This document shows positions 32,210 through 41,703 of a DNA stretch of 64,000 bases, in pieces. A program made the translations under genes and the position numbers. The DNA is from Myxococcales bacterium (GTDB taxonomy: Bacteria > Myxococcota_A > Polyangia > Polyangiales > Polyangiaceae). How positions within the stretch are numbered: the first letter of the stretch is position 1; the number at the start of each line of letters is the position of its first letter. Where the stretch lies: positions 248,001-312,000 of the forward strand of contig JADJKB010000008.1 in assembly GCA_016706225.1 (NCBI GenBank), in the 5' to 3' direction. The notes under the pieces were generated by a model. It was given only the letters and a program-made list of their open reading frames with translations. It had not been told where the DNA came from and ran no database searches.

Positions 32210-34396
32210 ATGAAGCACCGGGATTCAGAGAGCGGCTCGCGGGCGCAATTCGCGCTCCGGGTCGCGGACGTGCTCCGGCAGCTGCCGGACCGCGAGATCG
32301 AGTCGCTAATCGAGCGGCTCGAGATCGGCGTGGATCCGGCCAAGCGCATCGATGTTCCCTCCCAGGTGGCGCGCGCGCTGGTGTGTTTGCCCGAGGTGCG
32401 CGACCCCGCGAACTACCTGCCCGGCCCGACGGCAGAGCTGTTCTTTCGCATCGCCGAGGCCAAGGGTGTGCTGGTGCTCGAGTCGCTGCCGCCCGCCGTG
32501 GCGCCGCTCGTCCACCGAGGGATCGTCTTTGCGCGAGGCGGATCGCACGGCGGTGTGGAGCTCGTGCTGCCCATCGCCTACATGGTTCAGGTCAAGAGCT
32601 GGGAGGGCGATGACCCGCGGGGTGCACGTGCGCTCTTGTCCCAGGCGTCGCCCGAGGTCGCGAGCAGCATCGCGTCTCACTATCTGGGGCGACCCGCCAC
32701 GCCGCCTCTGGCGCTGTCCCTCGAAGCAGCCTGGGAAATCATGAACGACCCACAGGCGCTGGCCAAAGAGGTCGAGGCGCTGGCCCCGCTCGAGCGCAAG
32801 CTGCTGCGAGCCGTCGAGAAAGTCGGCGGTGAGGTCGACACCGAAGAGCTGCTCGATCTGGAGCGCGAGCCCATGCGGCTTCGCGGAGCAACCGGAGCGA
32901 CGCCGTCGCGGCGGGGCGTCGGCTTCGCCCTCGAGCGACGCGGCTTCCTGATCCCGGTCTATCCCAATCGCCACTTGATCCCGTCCGAGGTGGCCGCGGT
33001 GGTGGGTGCCCAACGCAGGGCCGAGCGGGACGCCCAGCGGCGTGAAATCTTGAGCTTCGTGCTGGCGGAAGATCACGCGCCCCGCCGTGCGCGATTCGCC
33101 GAAGATCCCGTGCCGCTCGCCCTGGCGATGGCCTTGGCCGTGCGGGACCCATCGATCGACGTGCGACCTGGGGTTGGCACACCGCGCTCGCTGGTGTCGA
33201 AGCTAGCCACGCGCTTCGGCAAGCCCCCGGACGCGGTCGCGTTGATCGCGGCGCTCAGCCGCGCAATGGGCCTCTGGGATTCGTCGGTGAGCAGTGTGCT
33301 GTCGCCGCCGGGGGCCAGTCGGGTCGGGGATCTCGGGCGACTGCTGTTCGAGACCTGGCTGCGCGGTGGAGCGTGGGACGAGGCGCGGCCGGATGGCGAA
33401 GTGCTGCGCGTCACGAGCGAGGCGCGGGAGGCGAGCGCCGTTGGCGTGCTCCGGCGCATGGTGCTCGACGCGCTACGCGAGCTCGGCGATGGACGCTGGG
33501 TGCCGTGGGAGGCCGTGGCGGCCTTCGTGCGCGCCGACTCGCGCACGCCGGGTCTGCTGCGCTTGCTGGAGCGCTGGGCGCAGCGGGCCGGGCTCGAAGG
33601 GTCCACGCCGGCGGAGATTGCTCGGCGCATCGCCTGTGAGACCTTGCACGCGCTCGGCGTCGTCGACCTTGGTGATCCATCCGACGACAGCGAGCAGCCG
33701 ACGCTGCGCATCACACCGCGGGGCCGCGCTTACATCACGGGCACAGCCCTGCCGAACCCCGAGGCTCAGCGCGAGGGGGGCCGCTTCTTGGACGGGCAGG
33801 TCCTGCGCATTGGGCCGGCGGATAAGATCGGAAACGTCGTTGCACTCTCGGCCTTCGTCGAGATCGGCTCGGTCACGGCGCACCTCGACGTGAGTGTCAC
33901 CCAGCAGGCGCTCTCGGCGGCACTCGCCGCAGGGTTCGAGAGCGACAACCTCAAGGCACGGCTCGAGGCGCTGTCGCAGCTACCGGACCCGATCGAGCGC
34001 ATGCTGACCCAGGCGTCGGCCATCCTGGGGCGCGCCGAGTTCGTGCAGACCCAAGGGTTCTTGTGGGTGGAGGACAACGAAATCCGCGAGCTCTTGCGGA
34101 CCCGACGTCAGACCGCGGATCTGTTCGTCGACCCGTCACCCCCGTCCGGTTTGCTCCTGAACCCTGGCGCGGACATCGAGCGCGTGGCGCGCCGTTGCCG
34201 CGCCCTCGGCGTCGAGGTCGTGGTCGACGGCGAGGTCTATCGAACCCGGAGTCTGACGCCGCCGCCGCGCAACTCGAGCGCCGCCCGGCGCTACGACCGC
34301 ACGGAGCCGCCGCCGCGAGACGCCAGCCGCAAACACACCGGCACGCGCCGGCGATCGTCGACCCAGACGCCGGCCGTATACAAACGCAAACCCTGA
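32210..34396 (+). CDS. Large protein with XPB/Ssl2-like helicase C-terminal region but no helicase core
   Basis: A 728-residue protein; ATG at 32210 after GAGG. Most of it is helical without recognisable catalytic motif; no Walker A or DEAD box was seen. Residues about 575-670 (DGQVLRIGPADKIGNVVALS, VTQQALSAALAAGFESDNLK, QLPDPIERMLTQA) resemble the Helicase_C_3 (XPB/Ssl2-like) domain that in other bacteria sits alone in large helical proteins. The C-terminal 60 residues are Arg/Pro/Ser-rich and likely disordered, possibly nucleic-acid binding. Family assignment is tentative. It ends 4 nt before the convergent lysA. Confidence 0.55.
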   Translation: MKHRDSESGSRAQFALRVADVLRQLPDREIESLIERLEIGVDPAKRIDVPSQVARALVCLPEVRDPANYLPGPTAELFFRIAEAKGVLVLESLPPAVAPLVHRGIVFARGGSHGGVELVLPIAYMVQVKSWEGDDPRGARALLSQASPEVASSIASHYLGRPATPPLALSLEAAWEIMNDPQALAKEVEALAPLERKLLRAVEKVGGEVDTEELLDLEREPMRLRGATGATPSRRGVGFALERRGFLIPVYPNRHLIPSEVAAVVGAQRRAERDAQRREILSFVLAEDHAPRRARFAEDPVPLALAMALAVRDPSIDVRPGVGTPRSLVSKLATRFGKPPDAVALIAALSRAMGLWDSSVSSVLSPPGASRVGDLGRLLFETWLRGGAWDEARPDGEVLRVTSEAREASAVGVLRRMVLDALRELGDGRWVPWEAVAAFVRADSRTPGLLRLLERWAQRAGLEGSTPAEIARRIACETLHALGVVDLGDPSDDSEQPTLRITPRGRAYITGTALPNPEAQREGGRFLDGQVLRIGPADKIGNVVALSAFVEIGSVTAHLDVSVTQQALSAALAAGFESDNLKARLEALSQLPDPIERMLTQASAILGRAEFVQTQGFLWVEDNEIRELLRTRRQTADLFVDPSPPSGLLLNPGADIERVARRCRALGVEVVVDGEVYRTRSLTPPPRNSSAARRYDRTEPPPRDASRKHTGTRRRSSTQTPAVYKRKP

Positions 34397-34400
34397 AGCC

Positions 34401-35657
34401 TCAGGCCTCGAGCCGTCGTTTCACCCAATCGTCCATGCCGCGCGAGCGGGCGACGTGCGCAACCCGCCCTTCGGCCACGAAGACCTCACTGGGGAGCGCG
34501 CGACCGTTGTACTCACTGGCCATGGTGAAGCCGTAGGCGCCGGCGTCCCGCACTACCACTTGTTTCGGCAGCGTCGCGCCCAGCGCGTGCAGACCGAAGT
34601 CGTCCGCGCTCTCACACACCGGCCCCACGACTTGCCACTCGGGAGCGGACGGCGCCGCCTCGACGGGCTCGATGCGATGGCGGGCGCCGTACAGCGCGGG
34701 ACGCAGCAGATCGTTCATGCCTGCATCGATCATGCACCAGCGTCGTGCGCCGCTCTGCTTGCCCTGAACGACCCGGGCCACGAGCACCCCGAAGGGAGCG
34801 ACCACCGCGCGGCCGGGCTCGACCACGAGCGCAAGCTCCGCGAGGCCCTCGTCGCTCAAGAGCCCGAGGGCCGCCCGCACGAAGCTCGCCGGGGCGTCCG
34901 CCGGCGCGTCGCCGTAGTCGATGCCAAAACCGCCACCGAAATCCAGAAAATCCAGGGAGCGCCCCGCACCTCTCAGCTCGCGGGCGAGCTTGCAGACGAC
35001 CCGGGCGCTGTCGAGATAGGGGCGAGGTGTGGCCAGCATGGAGCCCACGTGGGTCGAGAGCCCCGCCAGCGTGATGCAGTCGCCGGCGCTCGCGAGCTGC
35101 GACAGCGCTGCGGGAAGATCTCGAACGACAATGCCGAACTTCGCCTCGTCGTGCCCCGTCGCGATGTGCGCGTGGGAGTCGATCTCGACGTCCGGATTGA
35201 CCCGCAAGCTGACGCGCGCAGTCTTTCCGAGCGCTGTCGCCCGAGCCTTCACCCGCGCGACCTCCTCGACGCTCTCGAGCTGAATTGCACGAATGCCCTC
35301 GGCGATCGCCAGCTCGAGCTCGTGATCCTGCTTCGCGACGCCGCTCATCACGATTCGGTCCGGCGCGATCCCCGCGCCGAGCGCCACCCGCAGCTCGCCG
35401 CCGCTCACCACGTCCGCGCCACCGCCGGCGCTCTCTACCGCGCGCAGAATGCTGCCCGCGGTGTTTGCTTTCACGGCGTACGCCACCAACCCCCGCGCCT
35501 CGCCGAACGCTCCCACGAGCTCGGAGGTGACCCGGGTGATGCCGCTCAGGTCGTAGAAATAAGCGGGAGTGTCGACCCGAGCTTCACGGCAGAGCTCGGT
35601 GAGCGCCGTTCCGCCCAGGGTCGCCGCACCGTGTGCATCTCGCTGAAAGCCCGACAT
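34401..35657 (-). CDS. lysA: Diaminopimelate decarboxylase
   Basis: A 418-residue PLP enzyme converting meso-diaminopimelate to lysine. Evidence: YAVKAN with the PLP Lys63, GGADVVSGGEL, VNPDVEIDSHAHIATGH, KFGIV, LSTHVGSML, FLDFGGGFGIDYG, VVEPGRAVVAPFG, the second-subunit motif GPVCESADDFG (catalytic Cys) and GAYGFTMASEYNGR. The ATG at 35657 gives the usual N-terminus; the upstream extension of the frame is antisense to the pyk region. A possible TATAAG -10 box lies 6 nt upstream of the ATG. Confidence 0.96.
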   Translation of the reverse strand: MSGFQRDAHGAATLGGTALTELCREARVDTPAYFYDLSGITRVTSELVGAFGEARGLVAYAVKANTAGSILRAVESAGGGADVVSGGELRVALGAGIAPDRIVMSGVAKQDHELELAIAEGIRAIQLESVEEVARVKARATALGKTARVSLRVNPDVEIDSHAHIATGHDEAKFGIVVRDLPAALSQLASAGDCITLAGLSTHVGSMLATPRPYLDSARVVCKLARELRGAGRSLDFLDFGGGFGIDYGDAPADAPASFVRAALGLLSDEGLAELALVVEPGRAVVAPFGVLVARVVQGKQSGARRWCMIDAGMNDLLRPALYGARHRIEPVEAAPSAPEWQVVGPVCESADDFGLHALGATLPKQVVVRDAGAYGFTMASEYNGRALPSEVFVAEGRVAHVARSRGMDDWVKRRLEA

Positions 35658-35663
35658 GCGGGG

Positions 35664-35669
35664 CTTATA
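35664..35669 (-). promoter_or_regulatory. Possible -10 box of a leaderless lysA transcript
   Basis: TATAAG on the minus strand, six bases before the lysA ATG. That spacing would start the RNA at or next to the ATG. No good -35 hexamer lies 17 nt upstream, and an A7 tract sits just upstream. Tentative. Confidence 0.25.
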
Positions 35670-35757
35670 GCGTTTTTTTGCGGCTCCCACCCCTCCGAAC
35701 CCCGCGCCCGGTCGGCCGTTGACCCGGCGCCGGCACGCTGTGGCACCATGGGCTCGG

Positions 35758-37158
35758 ATGAGCCCGAGGCGCGCCAAGATCGTGTGTACCCTCGGGCCAG
35801 CCGTCGGGTCCGCCGAGCGCGTCCGCGAGCTGGTCGCGGCGGGCATGGACGTTGCGCGGCTGAATTTCTCTCACGGAACCCACGAGTCGCATCGGGAGCT
35901 GTACGACATCGTGCGGGCCGAGAGTCTTCGCGCCGGGCGCCCCGTGGCCATCCTGCAAGATCTCTGCGGCCCCAAGATCCGAACCGGCTCGATCATGCCG
36001 CCGCCGCTCGAGGTGGGACAGACCATCGACCTCGTGTCCTGGGCTCGGGGTGACACGACGACCATCGGCGTCGAGTACGAGGGGCTGCACGAGGACGTGC
36101 GTGTTGGCGACCGCATCTTGCTCGGCGACGGGCACGTGGAGCTCGAGGTCGCGGCAGTGGCGGGCGAGCGGGTCACGGCCCGGGTCGAACATGGCGGGAG
36201 CCTGCGGGCGAAGATGGGGGTGAACCTGCCGTCGGACCGGGTGCGGGTCTCCGCGCTCACCGACAAAGATCGCGATGACCTCAGATTTGGTCTCGGGTTG
36301 GGTGTGGACTACGTGGCGCTCTCGTTCGTGCGCTCGGCTGCCGACGTCGAGGAGCTGCGAGCGCTGTGTGTGAAGGAGGGTAGGCCGACTCCGATCGTGG
36401 CGAAGGTCGAGACCCCGGCGGCCGTCGAGCACATCGATGCGGTGGTCGCGGCGGCCGATGCGGTGATGGTCGCGCGGGGTGATCTCGGAGTCGAGCTGCC
36501 TCCGGAGCGCGTGCCCGTCGTCCAGCGGCAGCTGATCGCCGCATGTCGCGCCCAGCGCAAACCGGTGATCGTTGCGACCGAGATGCTTCAGTCGATGGTC
36601 GACTCACCGCGGCCCACACGGGCCGAGGCCAGCGACGTTGCCGGGGCGGTGTTCGGTGGGGCAGACGCCGTGATGCTCTCGGGCGAGACCGCGACCGGCA
36701 AATATCCCATCCGCGCCTGCCAGATGATGGATCGCATCATCCGCGAGGCGGAGGCGAGCGCGTACTTCGAGCCCATTCCGTCGGAGTGTGGCAGCGACAC
36801 CGCCGAGGCCATCGCCCACGCTGCCTGCAGCATCGCGAGCGAGGTCGGGGCCAAGCTGATCGTGGCCTTGACCCAGAGCGGCGGCACAGCGCGACTCGTC
36901 TCCAAGGCCCGGCCCAGGGTGCCCATCCTGGCGCTTTCGCCCGAGCCCGAGACGCTGCGCAGACTTGCGCTATTCTGGGGCGTGTCGCCCCTGCCGCTGG
37001 ATGTCGTCACCGATCTCGAGGTGCTGGCCAGACGCATCCGCGAGCTGCTCGTCAGCGATGGCATGGTCGTTCCGGGGGATCGCTTCGTGATCGTCTACGG
37101 CGCGCCGGTCGGGGGCCGCGGCTCCACCAACGCACTACGGGTGGAGGCCGTCACCTGA
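35758..37158 (+). CDS. pyk: Pyruvate kinase
   Basis: A 466-residue enzyme of glycolysis making pyruvate and ATP from phosphoenolpyruvate and ADP. The start ATG at 35758 gives RRAKIVCTLGPAVGS. Key elements are FSHGTHESH, LQDLCGPKIRTG, the B-domain (residues about 70-165), ALSFVRSAADVEEL, IVAKVETPAAVEHID, the catalytic region MVARGDLGVELP, ATEMLQSMVDSPRPTRAE and LSGETATGKYP. The C-domain ends with VPGDRFVIVYGAP. The Ser/Thr kinase ATG begins one base after its stop, so both are probably translated from one mRNA. Confidence 0.97.
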   Translation: MSPRRAKIVCTLGPAVGSAERVRELVAAGMDVARLNFSHGTHESHRELYDIVRAESLRAGRPVAILQDLCGPKIRTGSIMPPPLEVGQTIDLVSWARGDTTTIGVEYEGLHEDVRVGDRILLGDGHVELEVAAVAGERVTARVEHGGSLRAKMGVNLPSDRVRVSALTDKDRDDLRFGLGLGVDYVALSFVRSAADVEELRALCVKEGRPTPIVAKVETPAAVEHIDAVVAAADAVMVARGDLGVELPPERVPVVQRQLIAACRAQRKPVIVATEMLQSMVDSPRPTRAEASDVAGAVFGGADAVMLSGETATGKYPIRACQMMDRIIREAEASAYFEPIPSECGSDTAEAIAHAACSIASEVGAKLIVALTQSGGTARLVSKARPRVPILALSPEPETLRRLALFWGVSPLPLDVVTDLEVLARRIRELLVSDGMVVPGDRFVIVYGAPVGGRGSTNALRVEAVT

Positions 37159-37159
37159 C

Positions 37160-39010
37160 ATGCCCCTCGTCGCCGAAGAGCTGCCGCGCCTCGCGAAGTA
37201 CGAAGTCGAGGAGGAGATTGGCCACGGCGGCATGGCGACGGTGTACCGCGCCAAGGACCGACGCCTCGGTCGAGACGTCGCGATCAAGGTCATTCACAAA
37301 CACCTGCGCGAGAACCTCGAGGTCGCCGCGCGCTTCGTCGCCGAAGCCCGAGCGGTGGCCAAGCTCAAACACCCGAACATCGTCGAGGTCTACGACGTCT
37401 CGGACGAGGACGACAGCGAGCGTTACCTGGTCGTCGAGCTCGTGCCTGGCACCACGCTGCGCAAGCTCTTGAGCGAGCGTGGCCACATGCCGGCGGAGGT
37501 GGCCGCCGCCGTCGGCATCGAGATCGGTGGCGCGCTGCACCACGCTCACGATCAAGGGGTCATCCACCGGGACGTGAAGCCCGAGAACGTGCTCGTGGAT
37601 TTCTCCGACCGCGCGCCGAGCAAGCGCAGCGCTTCGCAGGAGCGCCCCCTGGACGCCGAAGCAGGTCGGGTGAAAATTACCGATTTTGGCATCGCCAAGC
37701 TGCTCGACGCCCAAGGGGTCACCAGCACCGGACAGGTGCTCGGTTCTCCGGCGCACATGGCCCCGGAGCAGATCGAGGGCGGAGACGTGACGGCGCGGGC
37801 CGACGTGTTCGGCATGGGGGTGATGCTCTACGAGTGCATGGTGGGTCGCCTGCCGTTCGACGGGAAGAACCCGGCCCAGGTGCTGCGCAAGGTCCTCGAC
37901 GGCACATTCACGCCGCCGGAGCGGGCGCGTCCCAGCGTCGGCGCAGGATTCAGTCGCATCGTCGAGCGTGCATTGGCACGCGAGCCCGAGGCTCGCTACG
38001 CGAGCTGCGCCGAGCTGTGCGACGCGCTTCGCCAAGAGCTACTCTCCCTCGGGTTCGAGAACCCCCGGCGCGAGCTGGCCGAGTATCTGACGTCGCCCGA
38101 GAGTTATGCCGCGGACTACGAGCGGCGTGTGGTGCGCAAGCTGGTGGAGCTCGGAAAACGAGCGCGCGCGGAGCGTCAGGCGCCCATCGCCGCGGCGCAC
38201 TTCAACCGGGCACTGGCGTTTCGCCCGGACGACGCCGAGCTCCTGAAGCAGGTTGCAGGGCTCGCGCAGAGTGAGCGCCGTCGGCGCCTCGGTTCGCGCG
38301 CTGCGGCGGTGCTCGGCATGAGCTTGGTCCTCGGGGGCATGGCCTATGGCGTGGCGCGCCGCGCACGTCAGCCGACCTTGACCATCAACCCGGATGTCCC
38401 GATCGAGCGCCGTGGTGTGGTCGAACGCATCATCGAAGCACAGCGGACCTTGCCGCCCGTGACGAGCAGTATCGAGCCTGCTCCGAGCGCGCGGGCTGCC
38501 AATTCAAAACACGGTGTGCCGCTGCCGGCCCCGAGCGCTGCACTTGGTCAGCCGCGCAAGGTGAAGATCATCGTCGCGGGTGCCGGGAGCAGCATCGTGC
38601 ACCTCGACGGCACGCCCTACACGGACTGGTTCGGGCGCATCTTCGAGCTCAGCGTCGGTTCGCACACCATCGAGGTGGTCCCACCGAACAGCGAGTGCTG
38701 CGTGAACCAGGGACGCAGGCCGTTCGAGGTGCTGCCTGGCGACGGAGTGCAGACGGTCCAGGGTGCTGCGCCCTTCAAGGATGCCACGCTCTCACTCAGT
38801 GGACCCGGGGGCACTGAGGCGACGTGCGGCCGCCTTTTCCCCGGCAAGCTCCTGGCGGGCAGCTCGCGTCGGATCAAGATCCCGGGGCCCCAACCGCTTG
38901 TGACCGCCGAGTGCACCATCTCGGGTCCCCCCGTCGGATCGGCCCCGAAAGTGGTGCCGGTCGTGCTCAACCCGTCGAAAAACCTGCAGCTGACCTGGCA
39001 AGGTGGTTGA
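37160..39010 (+). CDS. Hanks-type Ser/Thr protein kinase with membrane anchor and exported C-terminal domain
   Basis: A 616-residue transmembrane kinase. Kinase domain about 14-290: GHGGMATVY (21-29), ATP Lys43 in DVAIKV, catalytic HRDVKPEN (Asp138), DFG (Asp175), and AHMAPEQ. All catalytic residues are present, so it should be active. After a helical linker (300-375) a membrane helix lies near 380-396 (AAAVLGMSLVLGGMAYGVA). The periplasmic part (to 616) has PEGA-like beta text (KVKIIVAGAGSSIVHLDGTP, FELSVGSHTIEVVPP) with paired Cys (ECCVNQG). It is tightly coupled to pyk. Confidence 0.93.
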   Translation: MPLVAEELPRLAKYEVEEEIGHGGMATVYRAKDRRLGRDVAIKVIHKHLRENLEVAARFVAEARAVAKLKHPNIVEVYDVSDEDDSERYLVVELVPGTTLRKLLSERGHMPAEVAAAVGIEIGGALHHAHDQGVIHRDVKPENVLVDFSDRAPSKRSASQERPLDAEAGRVKITDFGIAKLLDAQGVTSTGQVLGSPAHMAPEQIEGGDVTARADVFGMGVMLYECMVGRLPFDGKNPAQVLRKVLDGTFTPPERARPSVGAGFSRIVERALAREPEARYASCAELCDALRQELLSLGFENPRRELAEYLTSPESYAADYERRVVRKLVELGKRARAERQAPIAAAHFNRALAFRPDDAELLKQVAGLAQSERRRRLGSRAAAVLGMSLVLGGMAYGVARRARQPTLTINPDVPIERRGVVERIIEAQRTLPPVTSSIEPAPSARAANSKHGVPLPAPSAALGQPRKVKIIVAGAGSSIVHLDGTPYTDWFGRIFELSVGSHTIEVVPPNSECCVNQGRRPFEVLPGDGVQTVQGAAPFKDATLSLSGPGGTEATCGRLFPGKLLAGSSRRIKIPGPQPLVTAECTISGPPVGSAPKVVPVVLNPSKNLQLTWQGG

Positions 39011-39075
39011 CTCGCTCTCTGCTGCGGTAAAACCTCGGGTTCCGGCGCGTCCCGCATAGCGATGCCGCGGCCCCG

Positions 39076-40047
39076 ATGCCCCCGGCCCGACCCCAGCACC
39101 TCTTGGCTCTCTTCTCCGCGCTCTCCTGCGTGGCGGCGGGTGCCGGTGCACAGCCGAACCCGAAGCCGGTGACGGGTCTGAGTGACGACGCGGAGCTTGC
39201 CCGGGTCATCACCCTCTACGACGGCGGCAAGTACCTGGAGTGCGCGAAGGAGTTCGCGCAGCTGCTCGAGAGCGAGCCGCGCAAGATCGAAGACCCCGAC
39301 GTGCTCGAGCGGGCGCGGATCTATTACGCCGCGTGCCTGATCGGAAATTCGCAGATCCCGCTGGCCGAGGAGCAGATGCGCAAGGCCATCCGGCAGAATC
39401 CGCAGATGCGCGCGCCCGACAGCCTGGTCTTTCCGGCGCCGGTCATCGACCGATTCTTCAAGGTCCGCGACTCGATGCTGGACGAGATCAAACGCTCCGA
39501 GGCGGAGCAGCTGGCAAAAAAACGCGCCGCCGCCGCCGCTGCTGCTCAGCGTGCGGCCGACGAAAAACGCCGCGTCGAGCGGCTCGAGGAGCTGGCCGGT
39601 CGCGAGGTACTGGTTACCCGGAACAGTCGCTGGGCGGCCGCGGTCCCGTTCGGGGCCGGCCAGTTTCAGAACCGCGATCCCCTGCTCGGGTACATCTTTC
39701 TCGGCACGGAAGCCGTATTGGCGGCCACCGTGCTCACCACGATGGTGCTGGAGCTGCAGCTCAACGCTCGGGCGGACGACGATCCGCCGCCGGATCCCGC
39801 AGATCTGAACCCGAAGCTGGCGAACGCCCAGCGCGTGCTCGTGATCTCCAGCTGGAGCTTCGTGGGTGTGGCGGCGCTCGGGGTGCTACAGGCCCAGCTC
39901 GCGTATGTTCCGGAGTTTCGTGACGTCGTCAAGAAGCCGCTCGCGCCGGATTTGAGGCGTCCGGCGGAGGCCGAGGGAATGTCGCTTCGCCCCGTGTTGT
40001 TACCGTCCCCAGGCGGGGCCGAGCTCAACATCGTGGGAAGATTCTGA
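39076..40047 (+). CDS. Exported TPR-like membrane protein of unknown function
   Basis: A 323-residue protein with a signal peptide (ALFSALSCVAAGAGAQ). Residues 35-115 look like one or two TPR units (ITLYDGGKYLECAKEFAQLLES, RARIYYAACLIGNSQIPLAEEQMRKAI). A charged Ala/Lys/Arg coiled coil (about 135-175) follows, then two hydrophobic helices near 210-230 and 255-275. This layout is common in Myxococcota next to PEGA kinases, where such proteins are annotated as hypothetical. It follows the kinase gene by 65 nt on the same strand. Confidence 0.7.
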   Translation: MPPARPQHLLALFSALSCVAAGAGAQPNPKPVTGLSDDAELARVITLYDGGKYLECAKEFAQLLESEPRKIEDPDVLERARIYYAACLIGNSQIPLAEEQMRKAIRQNPQMRAPDSLVFPAPVIDRFFKVRDSMLDEIKRSEAEQLAKKRAAAAAAAQRAADEKRRVERLEELAGREVLVTRNSRWAAAVPFGAGQFQNRDPLLGYIFLGTEAVLAATVLTTMVLELQLNARADDDPPPDPADLNPKLANAQRVLVISSWSFVGVAALGVLQAQLAYVPEFRDVVKKPLAPDLRRPAEAEGMSLRPVLLPSPGGAELNIVGRF

Positions 40048-40114
40048 TGCGAGAGTCAGGCGGACCCTGCCGAGACGCGGCGACGGGGCCGCCGAGCATC
40101 CGGGACCTTGCCCG

Positions 40115-41677
40115 ATGAGCTCGCGCTGGCAGAGGGGGTCGGCGTACGTCGTGCCCGGGCTCGCAGTGGTCCTGGCGACCGTCGCCAGCGTACACGGCTG
40201 CGGCCGAGGATCGCCCGGGGCCGGCCGGACCGAAGCGGGCGGTGACTCCGGGACGCCTGCGCCCCAGCTCCCGCTGCGCGAGCCGGAGCCGAGCCCGATG
40301 GGCAATGTCAGCTTCGACGTGCGCGACGCCGGCGGGGTGAACACTCCGTGCAAGCTGACCTTCATCGGCCGCGATGGGACCCGGGACCCCCAGCTCTCAC
40401 GAGAGCTGCCGAGTCTGCCCATCGACGGCGGGATTGCGGCCAACCAACGGGTCTTCTCTCTGACCGGACACGGTTCACTCTCAGTGCCCGACGGCCACTA
40501 CGAGGTCTACGTGAGCCATGGGCCCGAGTGGACCCTGCACGTCGAGCCGATCGAGGTCGGCCCCGCGCCGGTCTCGCTCGCGGTCAAGCTCGAGCATGTG
40601 GTCCGGACCGACGGCTGGTTCAGCGCAGATTTGCACGTACACGCGGCGCCCTCGTGGGACTCGAACGTGCCGGTTGGCGCGCGGGTGCACGAGTTCGTCG
40701 CCGAGGGTGTCGACGTGCTGGTCGCCACCGACCACAACGTGGTGACCGACTATCGCCCGGAGATCGCTCGCTCGAGCGCGGGGCGGTCACTCGGGACGGT
40801 CGCGGGCACCGAGATATCGACCGTCGACTCCGGCCACTTCGGCGCCTTCCCGGTTGCGGACGACAAGGGCTGGTGGTTCCTGCGCGGTGTCCGCATGAAG
40901 GGTCTCACCCCTGTGGGCCTCTTGGCCGCCGTGCGCCGTCATGCCCCCGGCGCGCTGCTGACCGTGAACCATCCGCGGCTCGGCAAGATGGGTTACTTCA
41001 ACACGGGCGGCTTCGATCCCGGGTCTGCGCGCTTCACGGTACCCAAGGCGTCGCTGCAGTTCGACGCGCTCGAGGTGATGAACGGCGCCAAAGCCGGTGA
41101 CCTCGAGCGAGTGGACAAGGTCTGCGTGGATTGGTTCTCGCTGCTCAGAAACGGTCATCGCGTCACCGCGGTGGGCAACTCCGACACCCATGACCTGGCC
41201 CGCAGCTTTGCCGGATATCCTCGGAACTACGTACAGCTCGGCGACAGCGGGGCAGACGTCGACGGCGAACGCCTGGCGGCTGCTCTCCGGGAGGGTCGCT
41301 CTTACTTCACCTCGGGCCCGGTGCTCGACGTGGACATTGACGGCAAAACTTTCGGTGAGACCGTGCGTGCCAAGGACGGCGTGGTGAAGCTTGCGGTGCG
41401 GGTGCGAGCAGCCCCCTGGATCTCGGTGTCTCGGGTCCGGGTGTTCGTGAATGGGCTGCTCCAAGCGGAGCGGAACGTGGCTGTCAGCCGCGAGCCGGAG
41501 CGCTTCTCGGAGCACATCGAGCTGGAGCTCACCGAGGACGCATTCGTCGTGGTTCGGGTCGAAGGCGACCAGCCCCTGCCGCCGGTGGTGGGTGGACTGC
41601 ACGGCCAGCGCCTCAACCCCATTGCCATGACCAACCCCATCTACGTCGACTTCGACGGCGACGGGCGCTACCGCTGA
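40115..41677 (+). CDS. PHP/CehA-McbA-type metallohydrolase, exported
   Basis: A 520-residue protein. The leader ends in VASVHGC, a possible lipobox (Cys29). Residues 60-160 are an Ig-like/carboxypeptidase-regulatory-like module (MGNVSFDVRDAGGVNTPCKL). The PHP-like catalytic part follows: ADLHVHAAPSWD, VATDHNVVTDY, GTEIST, NHPRLG, and GNSDTH, giving the His/Asp/Glu set for two or three metals. Related CehA/McbA proteins hydrolyse carbamates or phosphate esters; the substrate here is unknown. A C-terminal beta domain ends with NPIYVDFDGDGRYR. Confidence 0.88.
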   Translation: MSSRWQRGSAYVVPGLAVVLATVASVHGCGRGSPGAGRTEAGGDSGTPAPQLPLREPEPSPMGNVSFDVRDAGGVNTPCKLTFIGRDGTRDPQLSRELPSLPIDGGIAANQRVFSLTGHGSLSVPDGHYEVYVSHGPEWTLHVEPIEVGPAPVSLAVKLEHVVRTDGWFSADLHVHAAPSWDSNVPVGARVHEFVAEGVDVLVATDHNVVTDYRPEIARSSAGRSLGTVAGTEISTVDSGHFGAFPVADDKGWWFLRGVRMKGLTPVGLLAAVRRHAPGALLTVNHPRLGKMGYFNTGGFDPGSARFTVPKASLQFDALEVMNGAKAGDLERVDKVCVDWFSLLRNGHRVTAVGNSDTHDLARSFAGYPRNYVQLGDSGADVDGERLAAALREGRSYFTSGPVLDVDIDGKTFGETVRAKDGVVKLAVRVRAAPWISVSRVRVFVNGLLQAERNVAVSREPERFSEHIELELTEDAFVVVRVEGDQPLPPVVGGLHGQRLNPIAMTNPIYVDFDGDGRYR

Positions 41678-41686
41678 CTCAGCTTT

Positions 41687-41700
41687 CGCCCCTTCGGGCG
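41687..41700. terminator. Bidirectional hairpin between convergent genes
   Basis: CGCCC, loop CTTC, GGGCG in the 26-nt gap between the PHP hydrolase and methyltransferase stops. It is short but has a stable tetraloop and could serve both genes. Confidence 0.45.
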
Positions 41701-41703
41701 GGC

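Noticed and set aside
35719..35757. TTGACC at 35719 as pyk -35 box
   Set aside because: No acceptable -10 hexamer lies 16-18 nt downstream, and the ATG would fall too close to the start of transcription.
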